NCBI GenBank assembly: GCA_900316795.1
Contig: ONEF01000001.1
Location: 1-64,000, forward strand
Reading direction: 5' to 3'
DNA length: 64,000 bases
Origin: an uncultured Bacteroidales bacterium
GTDB lineage: Bacteria > Bacteroidota > Bacteroidia > Bacteroidales > UBA932
A program made the translations under genes and the position numbers. The notes below the pieces were generated by a model. The model had not been told where the DNA came from and ran no database searches. It worked only from the letters and a program-made list of their open reading frames with translations. Position 1 is the stretch's first letter, and each line of letters starts with the position of its first letter. Shown piece by piece: positions 8,111-16,373 of the stretch.

Positions 8111-9022
8111 ATGGGAAAAAGAAACTCTTACAGGAAAGACACCCGTGGCCCGAGATATGAGGGCGTAAGAGCCAAGAAGGCTCTGGGGCAGCATTTCCTC
8201 AGCGATGAGGATACTGCCATAGAGATTGTGGACTCTCTGCTCATCCCTGAGACGGGGCTGGATGAAAGCCCAACTGTTGACGGGGGCGTGAACGTGCTGG
8301 AGATAGGGCCGGGAACCGGAGTCCTGACCCGGTACCTGCTGATGGACAAGAGGATAAACCTGCAGCTGTGCGAGATAGACGAGGAGTCCATTGACAAGCT
8401 CCGGGGGCGGTTTCCGCAGTTCCTCTACACCCTTCAGCAGCGGGACTTCCTCAAGACGGAGCTCAACGACATCTTCCCTGAAGTGGAAACGGCAAAGCCT
8501 GGAACCAACGGCAACGAGGTTTATGTCATCGGAAATTTCCCGTACAACATATCTTCCCAGATTTTCTTCAAGATACTGGAAGACAAGGACAGGGTTACAC
8601 AGATTGTGTGCATGCTGCAGAAGGAAGTGGCTGAAAGACTGGCCGCCGGTCCGGGCGGAAAGGACTACGGGATTCTTTCCGTTTTGCTCCAGACCTGGTA
8701 CGACATTGAATACCTGTTCACGGTAGATGAAACCGTATTTGTACCTCAGCCAAAGGTAAAAAGCGGCGTGATAAGGCTTTGGAGAAACACCAGGGAGAAT
8801 CTTGAATGTGACTGGGAAATCTACAAGAACATCATCAAGACAACTTTCGGGCAGAGGAGGAAGACGCTGAGGAACTCCATCAGGCAGATCGTTTCTCCGG
8901 AAATCATCGCTGAGGACAAAGAGGCGGCACCGCTTCTTGACCTGAGGCCGGAACAGCTTGGAGTGGAAGAGTTCATACATCTGGCTCTCCTTGTTGAGAA
9001 CAACAAAAAGCCTGAGCAATAA
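8111..9022 (+). CDS. ksgA: 16S rRNA dimethyladenosine transferase
   Basis: A 303-residue enzyme that dimethylates the two adjacent adenosines in the 3'-terminal helix-45 loop of 16S rRNA, using SAM, late in 30S maturation. Motifs in order are KKALGQHFLSDED (residues 22-34), the SAM-binding LEIGPGTG (63-70), the catalytic NFPY (142-145, the Bacteroidetes form of NLPY), FGQRRKTLRNSI and the C-terminal RPEQLGVEEFI. The start at MGKRNSYRK is chosen over an in-frame ATG 45 bp upstream because a -7 box lies just before it. An unusual insertion of about 15 residues (46-61, ETGLDESPTVDGGVN) separates the GQHFL motif from the SAM motif. The next gene follows after 23 bp and may be co-transcribed. Confidence 0.95.
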   Translation: MGKRNSYRKDTRGPRYEGVRAKKALGQHFLSDEDTAIEIVDSLLIPETGLDESPTVDGGVNVLEIGPGTGVLTRYLLMDKRINLQLCEIDEESIDKLRGRFPQFLYTLQQRDFLKTELNDIFPEVETAKPGTNGNEVYVIGNFPYNISSQIFFKILEDKDRVTQIVCMLQKEVAERLAAGPGGKDYGILSVLLQTWYDIEYLFTVDETVFVPQPKVKSGVIRLWRNTRENLECDWEIYKNIIKTTFGQRRKTLRNSIRQIVSPEIIAEDKEAAPLLDLRPEQLGVEEFIHLALLVENNKKPEQ

Positions 9023-9045
9023 AGAATACGAATTAAAAAAAGGTT

Positions 9046-10374
9046 ATGGATATGCTGAAGAGTCTGGCACGGAGGGGAAGAGTTGTTCTGATACAGCTCA
9101 GAGAAGGCATAACCTTCACTTGGAACGAGCTTAAAAACAACAAGTTCCGTACCTTCCTTTCTCTGCTGGGGGTAAGCATAGGCATATTCACGATAGTTGC
9201 AATCTTCACTGCCATAGACGCCCTGAGGTCCAATGTCAAGAAAGGGTTTGAATCCTTGGCAAGCAACCAGGTACAAGTATCAAAATGGCCTATGATGCCG
9301 GAAGATGAAAACGGAAATCCTATTACCGGGAACGACGGTCCTGGACGAGGGATGGTGGAATACCGCTGGTGGGACTATATGAAAAGGCCGGACATCACCA
9401 TCAACGAATACAAATACCTGAAAGCCAATTCACATCTGGCGGACGACTTTTTCTTTTCCTACTCCGCCGGCAACAAAACCATAAAATACAACCGCAACTC
9501 CTCAGGTGGGGTAACGATTGTATGCGGAACAAGTGCCATGGACAAGGTGCTGAAGGTTTCCATAGACAAGGGAAGGATGATTACCAAGAACGAGTTTGAC
9601 GCAGGAAGTTTTGTGTGCATCCTCGGAAACGACTTGGCCTCGTCATTGTTCCAAGGGGAGAACCCTATCGGAAAGACGGTGAAGATAAACGGATATCCGC
9701 TTACCGTTGTGGGGGTTACACAAAAGCAAGGCGGCAGCATGATAGACATTTTTGAAACAGACAAGACCGCCTTCACCACCTACTTGGCCGGACAAAGCTT
9801 ATTCAGCTTCAGGGAGCCGGACGGTGAGCTGGACGCCCTTCCGAAAGAAGGAGTTTCACAGGAAGATTTCACGGCAGAACTTATCCAGCTGATGAGGCAG
9901 TATAGAAGAATCCGTCCCGGCCAGAAGAACAACTTCTCAATCAACCAGTTCTCAACCTTGGAAGGAATGATAGACCAGATACTGGGCGTCATACGGACAG
10001 TGGGGTGGATAATCGCCGCCTTCTCCCTTCTGATCGGAGGCTTCGGGATTGCAAACATTATGTTTGTGTCCGTAAAGGAAAGGACAAAGATCATCGGCAT
10101 ACAGAAAGCCCTGGGAGCCAAGAGATATTTCATTATGACACAGTTTCTTGCTGAAGCCCTGATACTTGCCGTGGCTGGAGCTTTGGTTGGTGTTCTTATT
10201 GTGGCGCTGATTCTGTGGATTGCGCCTATCCCTGCAGAATACGATGTTCATCTGACACTGGGCAACATTCTCTCCGGAGTGGCCATAGCATCAGCGATAG
10301 GAATACTCAGCGGACTGCTCCCTGCCTGGAGCGCCGCCCGCCTCAATCCGGTGGATGCAATAAACTCAAAGTAA
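9046..10374 (+). CDS. MacB-type ABC transporter permease
   Basis: A 442-residue inner-membrane protein with one N-terminal transmembrane helix (about residues 36-56), a large periplasmic domain of the MacB_PCD type (60-290) and three C-terminal helices of the FtsX type (about 318-342, 365-392, 403-425). This topology defines the MacB/LolC mechanotransmission permeases, which move lipoproteins, toxins or peptides across the envelope rather than importing solutes. The motif VSVKERTKIIGIQKALGAKR before helix 3 is the usual coupling segment. No ATPase or membrane-fusion gene is adjacent, so the partner must be encoded elsewhere. The substrate is unknown. Confidence 0.85.
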   Translation: MDMLKSLARRGRVVLIQLREGITFTWNELKNNKFRTFLSLLGVSIGIFTIVAIFTAIDALRSNVKKGFESLASNQVQVSKWPMMPEDENGNPITGNDGPGRGMVEYRWWDYMKRPDITINEYKYLKANSHLADDFFFSYSAGNKTIKYNRNSSGGVTIVCGTSAMDKVLKVSIDKGRMITKNEFDAGSFVCILGNDLASSLFQGENPIGKTVKINGYPLTVVGVTQKQGGSMIDIFETDKTAFTTYLAGQSLFSFREPDGELDALPKEGVSQEDFTAELIQLMRQYRRIRPGQKNNFSINQFSTLEGMIDQILGVIRTVGWIIAAFSLLIGGFGIANIMFVSVKERTKIIGIQKALGAKRYFIMTQFLAEALILAVAGALVGVLIVALILWIAPIPAEYDVHLTLGNILSGVAIASAIGILSGLLPAWSAARLNPVDAINSK

Positions 10375-10393
10375 ACAGGTTTAAAATCGCTGC

Positions 10394-13174
10394 CTATAAA
10401 CCCAATTCAGATTTGAGGCTTCGGAGGAGGTCGAAGGCCTGGAGCGGAGTCATGTTGTTCAGGTCAGACTCCTCGAGTTTGGTCTTGATGGCGGAAAGCG
10501 TAGGGTCATCAAGCTGGAAGAAAGACAGTTGCATGGAGTCTTCCTTTTTCCTCCGCGATGTGGTTTTCTGTCCGCCTTGCCATACGTCTTTCTTTTCCGC
10601 CTCCTGCTTTTCAAGGTCCGCCAGCATCTTTTCTGCTGAGGAAAGAAGAGGCTCAGGCATTCCGGCAAGCCTTGCCACATGGATTCCGAAACTATGAGCC
10701 ACTCCGCCCGGCCTTAGAAGACGGAGGAAGATGATTTCCTTTCCTGATTCCTTGACTTCTATATGGAAGTTCTTGACTCTCGGATATATGTTCTCCAGCT
10801 CGTTGAGCTCGTGATAATGTGTTGCAAATATGGTCTTTGGACGGCCCATCTGGTTCTGGTGGAGATACTCCACTATAGCCCAGGCTATGCTCATCCCGTC
10901 AAACGTGGAGGTTCCTCTTCCAATCTCGTCCAGAAGTACAAGGCTCTTGTTGGTGATGTTATGAAGTATGGCTGAAGTTTCCAGCATTTCAACCATGAAA
11001 GTTGACTCGCCCTGGGAGATGTTGTCAGAAGCCCCAACCCTTGTGAAGATCTTGTCAACAATTCCGATATGGGCGCTTTGGGCCGGAACAAAACTTCCGC
11101 ACTGGGCCAGCAGGACTATAAGAGCCGTCTGCCTCAGCAGAGCAGATTTACCGGACATGTTTGGACCTGTCAGGATTATAATCTGCTGGTTTTCATTGTC
11201 CAGAAGGAGGTCGTTGGCCACATATTCCTGCCCCGGTTCCATACGAGTTTCAAGAACAGGATGACGGCCCTGCTTTATTTCAATCGCTGAGGAATCATCA
11301 ACTATCGGCCGGCAGTAGTTCCTCTCTTTTGCCAAAACCGCAAAACCGCACAGGCAATCGATTTCGGAAATGAACCTGCAGCAGTCCTGGATGGTCTTGA
11401 TGTTCTTCTGGATCTCAACTACGAGATCAAGGAAAATACGTTGCTCTATGGAAACGATCCTTTCCTCAGCCCCCAGGATTTTTTCCTCGTATTCCTTGAG
11501 CTCCGGGGTTATGTATCTTTCAGCGTTTACCAAAGTCTGCTTGCGTATCCACTCCGGCGGAACGGAAGACTTGTATGTGTTCCTTACTTCCAGATAATAC
11601 CCGAAGACGTTGTTGTAACTTACTTTCAAAGAAGGGATTCCGGTACGCTCACTTTCTCTCTGCTGCATCTGGAGGAGATAGTCCTTGCTGTCTCTGGATA
11701 TCTTCCTCAGCTCGTCAAGCTCAGCATCCACGCCGTCCGCCACAATATCCCCCTTGCCGAATGTAGAGGCCGCATCCTCTTTGAGCGTCTTGAATATGAG
11801 ACCGTCCAGAGCCTCATATTTTTCCAGGTCGAGATAAAAATTCCGGGCGGACGGAATCTTCTCAAAAAGCCCCTCCATCCCTAAAACACCGCGCCTTCCC
11901 TCAACGCCCGTTCCTCCCCCAGAAGATACATCAACACCACGCCGGCCGTCAACGCCCGCTTCTTCAGCAGCATTCACGGAACACTCAAGCGCCGTGGCAA
12001 TCGGCCTCATCTGGGAAAGGGAACGGTGAAGCATCACCATCTCCCTCGGCGATATTTTCCCGGCAGAAGCCCTCGAGAGAATTCTTTCCATATCCCCCAC
12101 CTCGTCAAGGCTTTGCCTTATCGCAGAGGAAACGTCCGGATGCTGAAGGAAAAACTCCACGGCATCATATCTTTTACCTATTTGTTCAGGATCCAGAAGA
12201 GGCATCGCTATCCAGGACCTCAGCAGACGGGCTCCCATCGGAGAAACCGTCTTGTCAACAACATCTATCAATGAAGCCCCATCCTGTGAAAAAGAGCTGA
12301 ACACTTCGAGGTTCTTTATCGTGAACCTGTCCAGCCACACGAACTTGCCACGGTCTATTCTGGAAATGGAATTGATGTGGAACGTTCCGCTCTGACCCCT
12401 GATAACCACGGCGTCAAAACTTGCAAGATCAGATATTCTGTTCTGCTCCAGATAGAAAAGGATTGCACCCGCTGCTGTCTGAGCCAAGTTCATCTTCTCG
12501 ATTCCAAAACCTTTCAGAGCCTTGGCTCCGAACTGTTTTTCCAGCTTGTCAAGGCACGCTTCCTCCACAAAAGCCCACTCGTCCATCGGAGTTATGTACC
12601 AGCCTTCCCCGAAGTGTTTCCTGAAACCGGGCTCATACCCCTTGCAAAGAAGCACTTCCTTCGGAGAAAAATCGCTGAGGAGCACGTCCATGAAATCCAG
12701 CTTGCCCTGAGCCACCTTGAATTCTCCGGTGGATACATCCAGGAAAGCCGCTCCGCACATATCCCCGTCAAAGGCAAAGGAAGCCAGATAGTTGTTACTG
12801 CCCCTCTCCAGAATATCATCGTTATATGCCACTCCCGGAGTAACCAGCTCAGTAACTCCGCGCTTGACTAGAGTCTTGGTGGTCTTGGGATCTTCCAGCT
12901 GGTCGCATACGGCCACTTTGTAGCCGGCGCGCACCAGTTTCGGGAGATAGTTCTGGAGGCTGTGGTGCGGAAATCCGCAAAGCTCCATGGAATTCGGAAC
13001 CCCGTTGCTACGCTTGGTAAGCACGATTCCCAGCACCTTGCTCACCGTAAGGGCATCGTCTCCGTACGCCTCATAGAAATCCCCCACCCTCATCAGCAGA
13101 ACTGCCTGAGGGTACTGTGCCTTGAACTGCACATACTGCTTCATCAGCGGAGTATTCAGATTCCTTTCTCCCAT
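10394..13174 (-). CDS. mutS: DNA mismatch repair protein MutS
   Basis: A 926-residue mismatch-recognition ATPase. The N-terminal mismatch-binding motif is VGDFYEAYGDDA near residue 31 (Phe-X-Glu). The lever and clamp domains follow, then Walker A GPNMSGKS near residue 670, Walker B LVLLDEIGRGTSTFDG and ATHYHEL. It is longer than the roughly 860-residue norm, partly from a low-complexity Gly/Arg/Val insertion at about residues 398-430 that contains the near repeat GVDGRRGV / GVEGRRGV. The C-terminus ends with a short helical tail (LQAFDLLRSLKSELGL). It is convergent with the permease gene and divergent from the serine hydrolase gene. The promoter box abuts the ATG. Confidence 0.97.
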   Translation of the reverse strand: MGERNLNTPLMKQYVQFKAQYPQAVLLMRVGDFYEAYGDDALTVSKVLGIVLTKRSNGVPNSMELCGFPHHSLQNYLPKLVRAGYKVAVCDQLEDPKTTKTLVKRGVTELVTPGVAYNDDILERGSNNYLASFAFDGDMCGAAFLDVSTGEFKVAQGKLDFMDVLLSDFSPKEVLLCKGYEPGFRKHFGEGWYITPMDEWAFVEEACLDKLEKQFGAKALKGFGIEKMNLAQTAAGAILFYLEQNRISDLASFDAVVIRGQSGTFHINSISRIDRGKFVWLDRFTIKNLEVFSSFSQDGASLIDVVDKTVSPMGARLLRSWIAMPLLDPEQIGKRYDAVEFFLQHPDVSSAIRQSLDEVGDMERILSRASAGKISPREMVMLHRSLSQMRPIATALECSVNAAEEAGVDGRRGVDVSSGGGTGVEGRRGVLGMEGLFEKIPSARNFYLDLEKYEALDGLIFKTLKEDAASTFGKGDIVADGVDAELDELRKISRDSKDYLLQMQQRESERTGIPSLKVSYNNVFGYYLEVRNTYKSSVPPEWIRKQTLVNAERYITPELKEYEEKILGAEERIVSIEQRIFLDLVVEIQKNIKTIQDCCRFISEIDCLCGFAVLAKERNYCRPIVDDSSAIEIKQGRHPVLETRMEPGQEYVANDLLLDNENQQIIILTGPNMSGKSALLRQTALIVLLAQCGSFVPAQSAHIGIVDKIFTRVGASDNISQGESTFMVEMLETSAILHNITNKSLVLLDEIGRGTSTFDGMSIAWAIVEYLHQNQMGRPKTIFATHYHELNELENIYPRVKNFHIEVKESGKEIIFLRLLRPGGVAHSFGIHVARLAGMPEPLLSSAEKMLADLEKQEAEKKDVWQGGQKTTSRRKKEDSMQLSFFQLDDPTLSAIKTKLEESDLNNMTPLQAFDLLRSLKSELGL

Positions 13175-13178
13175 ACTG

Positions 13179-13186
13179 CAAATTTA
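13179..13186 (-). promoter_or_regulatory. Promoter -7 box for mutS
   Basis: On the minus strand this reads TAAATTTG, an exact TAnnTTTG. Only 4 nt separate it from the mutS ATG, so the transcript should begin at or next to the start codon. Confidence 0.5.
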
Positions 13187-13188
13187 AC

Positions 13189-13196
13189 TATCTTTG
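13189..13196 (+). promoter_or_regulatory. Promoter -7 box for serine hydrolase gene
   Basis: TATCTTTG is an exact TAnnTTTG, with TTTC about 20 bp upstream as a weak -33. It is back-to-back with the mutS box two bases away. Confidence 0.55.
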
Positions 13197-13210
13197 GAGA
13201 TAAAATAACA

Positions 13211-14458
13211 ATGCACAAAATGAAAAAGTCTGTATTCAATTCTATCAGAAAGGCCGCAATGGTTTTTGCAGCTTTCGCAGTATGCTCAGTTTTCAGCACT
13301 GGCGCCTATGCCCAGTTCCAGCAGGACGACTATTCCGGCGGAATAGACAAGGGCATCGAGAAAATTATGAATGACCTTGACGTGATCGGTCTGGGAGTTG
13401 CCGTGGTGGCTAACGGAAAAATCATCTACAAGAACAGCTGGGGTTACAAGAATCTTGAGACAAAGACTCCGCTGGCAGAAGACGATATTTTCAGAATAGC
13501 CTCTATCTCAAAGTCTTTCACCGCCACCTCCATCATGCAGCTGGCAGAACGGGGAATGATAGACCTGGATGCCGATATTTCAGACCTGGTGGGCTTCAAG
13601 GTAAGGAACCCTCATTTTCCTGACGTGAAGATTACTCCTTACATGCTGCTTTCCCACACATCTTCCATCGGCGACATGCAGGGTTATTTCAGGATGGACG
13701 TGTTGGATCCTTCAAAGAACCCGAACTGGGAGAAATGCTACTACAAATTCCGCCCGGGAACAAAATACATCTATTGCAACCTCAACTACAACACACTCGG
13801 AACTGTACTGGAAAGAGTAAGCCATATAAGGTTCGACCAGTATGTTGTAGGCAACGTGCTCAAGCCGCTCGGACTCGGATATGCCGGCTACTGGGTGGAG
13901 AGCCTGGACCAGAGCAAGTTCGTGACCCTCTACGAGAAAGACAAGAACGGAAACTGGGAACCTCAGCCAGAGGCATACGCCCCAAGGACAAAGGAGATTG
14001 CAAACTATCAGTTCGGATATTCCGCTCCTATTTTCTCACCGACCGGCGGAATGAAGATAAACCCTGTGGGCCTGGCAAAGGTGATGATGATGCACATGGG
14101 TCTGGGAACCTCTCCTGAGGGTGTGAAGATAATATCTTCCGAGAGCGCCCTTCTGATGCAGAGCCGCTTCACCGAAACCGGCAACGAAGAGGGCTATAAG
14201 GGAGGTAATCCCGTATATTACGGATTTGCTCTGTGGAACAACAAAGACCTCATCCCTGGAAAAACAATGGTCGGCCATACCGGCGGAGCATACGGAGTGC
14301 TTACCCTGATGACCTGGAACAAGGAAAGGACATTCGGCATCGTGATAATGACAAACGGATGCGCTGAAAAGAGGGAGAACGGCTTCCAGGCTATCCACAA
14401 CAGAGTTGCAAACTGCCTGTACCAAAACCTGATAAAGGGCACCGACGCGGATAAATAA
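13211..14458 (+). CDS. Serine beta-lactamase / class C PBP-like hydrolase
   Basis: A 415-residue exported serine hydrolase of the beta-lactamase (PF00144) family. A Sec signal peptide ends near GAYAQ. The three active-site elements are present: SISK (nucleophile Ser with Lys three residues on) in RIASISKSF, YCN in KYIYCNLNYN, and the HTG box in MVGHTGGAYG. The family includes class C beta-lactamases, D-aminopeptidases and esterases. Without the finer class C signatures this one is more likely a general D-peptide/ester hydrolase than a true antibiotic-resistance enzyme. An ATG three codons downstream (13220) is an equally good start. A longer reading frame upstream is ruled out by the promoter at 13189 and overlap with mutS. 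Confidence 0.85.
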   Translation: MHKMKKSVFNSIRKAAMVFAAFAVCSVFSTGAYAQFQQDDYSGGIDKGIEKIMNDLDVIGLGVAVVANGKIIYKNSWGYKNLETKTPLAEDDIFRIASISKSFTATSIMQLAERGMIDLDADISDLVGFKVRNPHFPDVKITPYMLLSHTSSIGDMQGYFRMDVLDPSKNPNWEKCYYKFRPGTKYIYCNLNYNTLGTVLERVSHIRFDQYVVGNVLKPLGLGYAGYWVESLDQSKFVTLYEKDKNGNWEPQPEAYAPRTKEIANYQFGYSAPIFSPTGGMKINPVGLAKVMMMHMGLGTSPEGVKIISSESALLMQSRFTETGNEEGYKGGNPVYYGFALWNNKDLIPGKTMVGHTGGAYGVLTLMTWNKERTFGIVIMTNGCAEKRENGFQAIHNRVANCLYQNLIKGTDADK

Positions 14459-14599
14459 ACACTGGCTGGGGAAGGAGTCCGTTTTTGCTAATCGCCTTAT
14501 AATAAACATATTATACAACTGAGGGGTGGTAAAAACGAATGGGGTTAAATATAACAAACTGTTGATTATAAGGAAGATACCGAAAACGCTAAATGTTTT

Positions 14600-16324
14600 A
14601 TGAAAGTACTCGTCATAACATATTACTGGCCCCCGTCAGGCGGAAGTGGTGTTCAGCGATGGTTGAAGACCTCAAAATACCTTCCGCAGTACGGATGGGA
14701 GCCGGTGATTTATACTCCGCTGAACCCGGATGTGAATTCTGTTGACGAGTCTCTTTTGAAAGATGTTTCCCCGGACCTCGAAGTCATAAAAAGGAAAATA
14801 GTGGAGCCTTACGGGTTCTACAAGGTTTTGACCGGCAAGAAGAAGGGGGAACTTCTCCAGGCCAACCTGATTACTGGAGGCGGTGAGTCTGTATCGGGAG
14901 GCAGGAGTGTATCTGCTAAGGGCACGGGCAAGAAAAAATCCGGGAGTTTGGCTGAAAGGATTTCCAGATACATAAGAGCCAACTGGTTTATCCCCGATCC
15001 GAGAATCTGGTGGGTAAGACCTTCCGTGAAATTCCTTTCAAAATACATACGCCAAAGCAATGCCCCCATTGCAGAGCAGAATGAGAGTTCTTCAGAAAAA
15101 AGGAACTGCAATGAGGGTGCCTTGGAAAAGAGGAACCGCAATGAGGGTGCCTTGGAAAAAAGGAACTGCAATGAAGATGCTTGGGAAAAGAATGCCGGAG
15201 GGTGCTGTCAGGAAAAGATTGCTGCGATTATCAGCACCGGGCCGCCACATTCCATGCATCTGATAGCAAGGCAGCTCCATAGAGACCTGAACATTCCTTG
15301 GATTGCGGATTTCAGAGATCCGTGGACCAATATCTTCTACTTCAAGCATCTTGGGCTGAGTGCCAAATCGCTGAGAAAACACAAGGCCCTTGAAAGAAGC
15401 GTTCTGGAAGAAGCGGACAAGATTGTGGTGGTTTCCAAACAGATGAAGAAAGAGTTTGTCCACAGTTTCTCCTGCAAAGAGGCTTCTGAGAGGGGGCTGA
15501 AAGAAGAGGGTTCTTTGGATGGCGGCGGATATCTGGACGGAAAGATCGTGGTGATTCCGAACGGATATGATCCGGATGACTTTGACGCCGAAAAGAACAC
15601 TGAGCTTGCTGCAGCGGAAAAGGATGTAGCAAGAATGACATCTTCTTGGAATGATGTAGTTGAAAAGCGTATTACAGGCAAGGTAGCGGACGGAGAGGAT
15701 GACGGAAAGAAGATGGATGGAATGGCGGAAGATGGGAGAAAGTTTGTGGTGGCACACACGGGCCTGATGCCGGAAAGCGCCAATCCGGACAAGTTCTGGA
15801 AAGTACTCGGCGATATGGTAAAGTCTGACCGGGAGCTGAAGGAAAAACTGCTGGTCGTCACGATGGGCCAGACGGACGGCATCGTAAAAAAAGACATTGC
15901 GGAGAACGGGCTTTCCGACAATTTCAAAGACCTTGGATATGTTCCTCACGCTCAAAGTGTGGCATGGCAGAAAAGGGCTGACATCCTGCTTCTTCTGCTG
16001 AGGAAGGAAGAGGAATCCAAGGCGATTCTTACCGGAAAGTTCTTTGAGTACCTTGCGGCGGGAAAACCGATACTCGCATTCGGCCCTACGGACGGAGACC
16101 TTGCAGACATTCTCAAGAAAACTTCCGCCGGAACAATATGTGAATTCGCAGATGAAGATTCTGTAAGGAAAGCTTTCACAAACCTTTGGGCCGGACGCGG
16201 AAAAATAACTGAAACAACCCCGGAAGCGGAAGAAGAAAGACAGAAGTTCTCCAGAAAAAAACAAGCAGGGGATTTTGCGGAAATGCTAAATCGCATTGCG
16301 TCCGGTACAATAAAAAAAGCGTGA
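14600..16324 (+). CDS. Family-4-like glycosyltransferase
   Basis: A 574-residue cytoplasmic or membrane-associated glycosyltransferase with the GT-B fold. The N-terminal motif YYWPPSGGSGVQRWLK (residues 9-24) is the acceptor-side Gly-rich loop of GT4 enzymes. ISTGPPHSMHLIA and IADFRDPW follow. The C-terminal nucleotide-sugar domain has VIPNGYDPDDF, AHTGLMP and GKFFEYLAAGKPILAF near residue 480. Two low-complexity stretches interrupt the fold: three 10-residue repeats at residues 166-195 (30-bp DNA repeat at 15095-15184) and a charged insert near residues 335-385. Donor and acceptor are unknown. The YfhO-family gene 49 bp downstream suggests a role in envelope glycan assembly. Confidence 0.8.
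   Translation: MKVLVITYYWPPSGGSGVQRWLKTSKYLPQYGWEPVIYTPLNPDVNSVDESLLKDVSPDLEVIKRKIVEPYGFYKVLTGKKKGELLQANLITGGGESVSGGRSVSAKGTGKKKSGSLAERISRYIRANWFIPDPRIWWVRPSVKFLSKYIRQSNAPIAEQNESSSEKRNCNEGALEKRNRNEGALEKRNCNEDAWEKNAGGCCQEKIAAIISTGPPHSMHLIARQLHRDLNIPWIADFRDPWTNIFYFKHLGLSAKSLRKHKALERSVLEEADKIVVVSKQMKKEFVHSFSCKEASERGLKEEGSLDGGGYLDGKIVVIPNGYDPDDFDAEKNTELAAAEKDVARMTSSWNDVVEKRITGKVADGEDDGKKMDGMAEDGRKFVVAHTGLMPESANPDKFWKVLGDMVKSDRELKEKLLVVTMGQTDGIVKKDIAENGLSDNFKDLGYVPHAQSVAWQKRADILLLLLRKEEESKAILTGKFFEYLAAGKPILAFGPTDGDLADILKKTSAGTICEFADEDSVRKAFTNLWAGRGKITETTPEAEEERQKFSRKKQAGDFAEMLNRIASGTIKKA
15095..15184 (+). repeat. Three 30-bp in-frame tandem repeats
   Basis: Units at 15095-15124, 15125-15154 and 15155-15184 encode EKRNCNEGAL, EKRNRNEGAL and EKRNCNEDAW. 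Units one and two differ at only two bases, so the expansion is recent. Copy-number change would keep the frame. Confidence 0.9.
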
Positions 16325-16373
16325 AGATACAGACAAATAAGATTTTTGTTTGAAGACATTTAAACGTAAAGAT

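Noticed and set aside
7970-9019. Long minus-strand open frame over ksgA
   Set aside because: Antisense of ksgA with no protein-like motif.
13211-14458. Calling the serine hydrolase an antibiotic-resistance beta-lactamase
   Set aside because: The SxxK, YxN and HTG motifs define the wider family only; finer class C features cannot be confirmed.
15092-16264. Long minus-strand open frame inside the glycosyltransferase gene
   Set aside because: It is the complement of a clear GT4-family gene; its translation has no recognisable motif and is rich in Arg/Phe/Ser as expected of an antisense frame.
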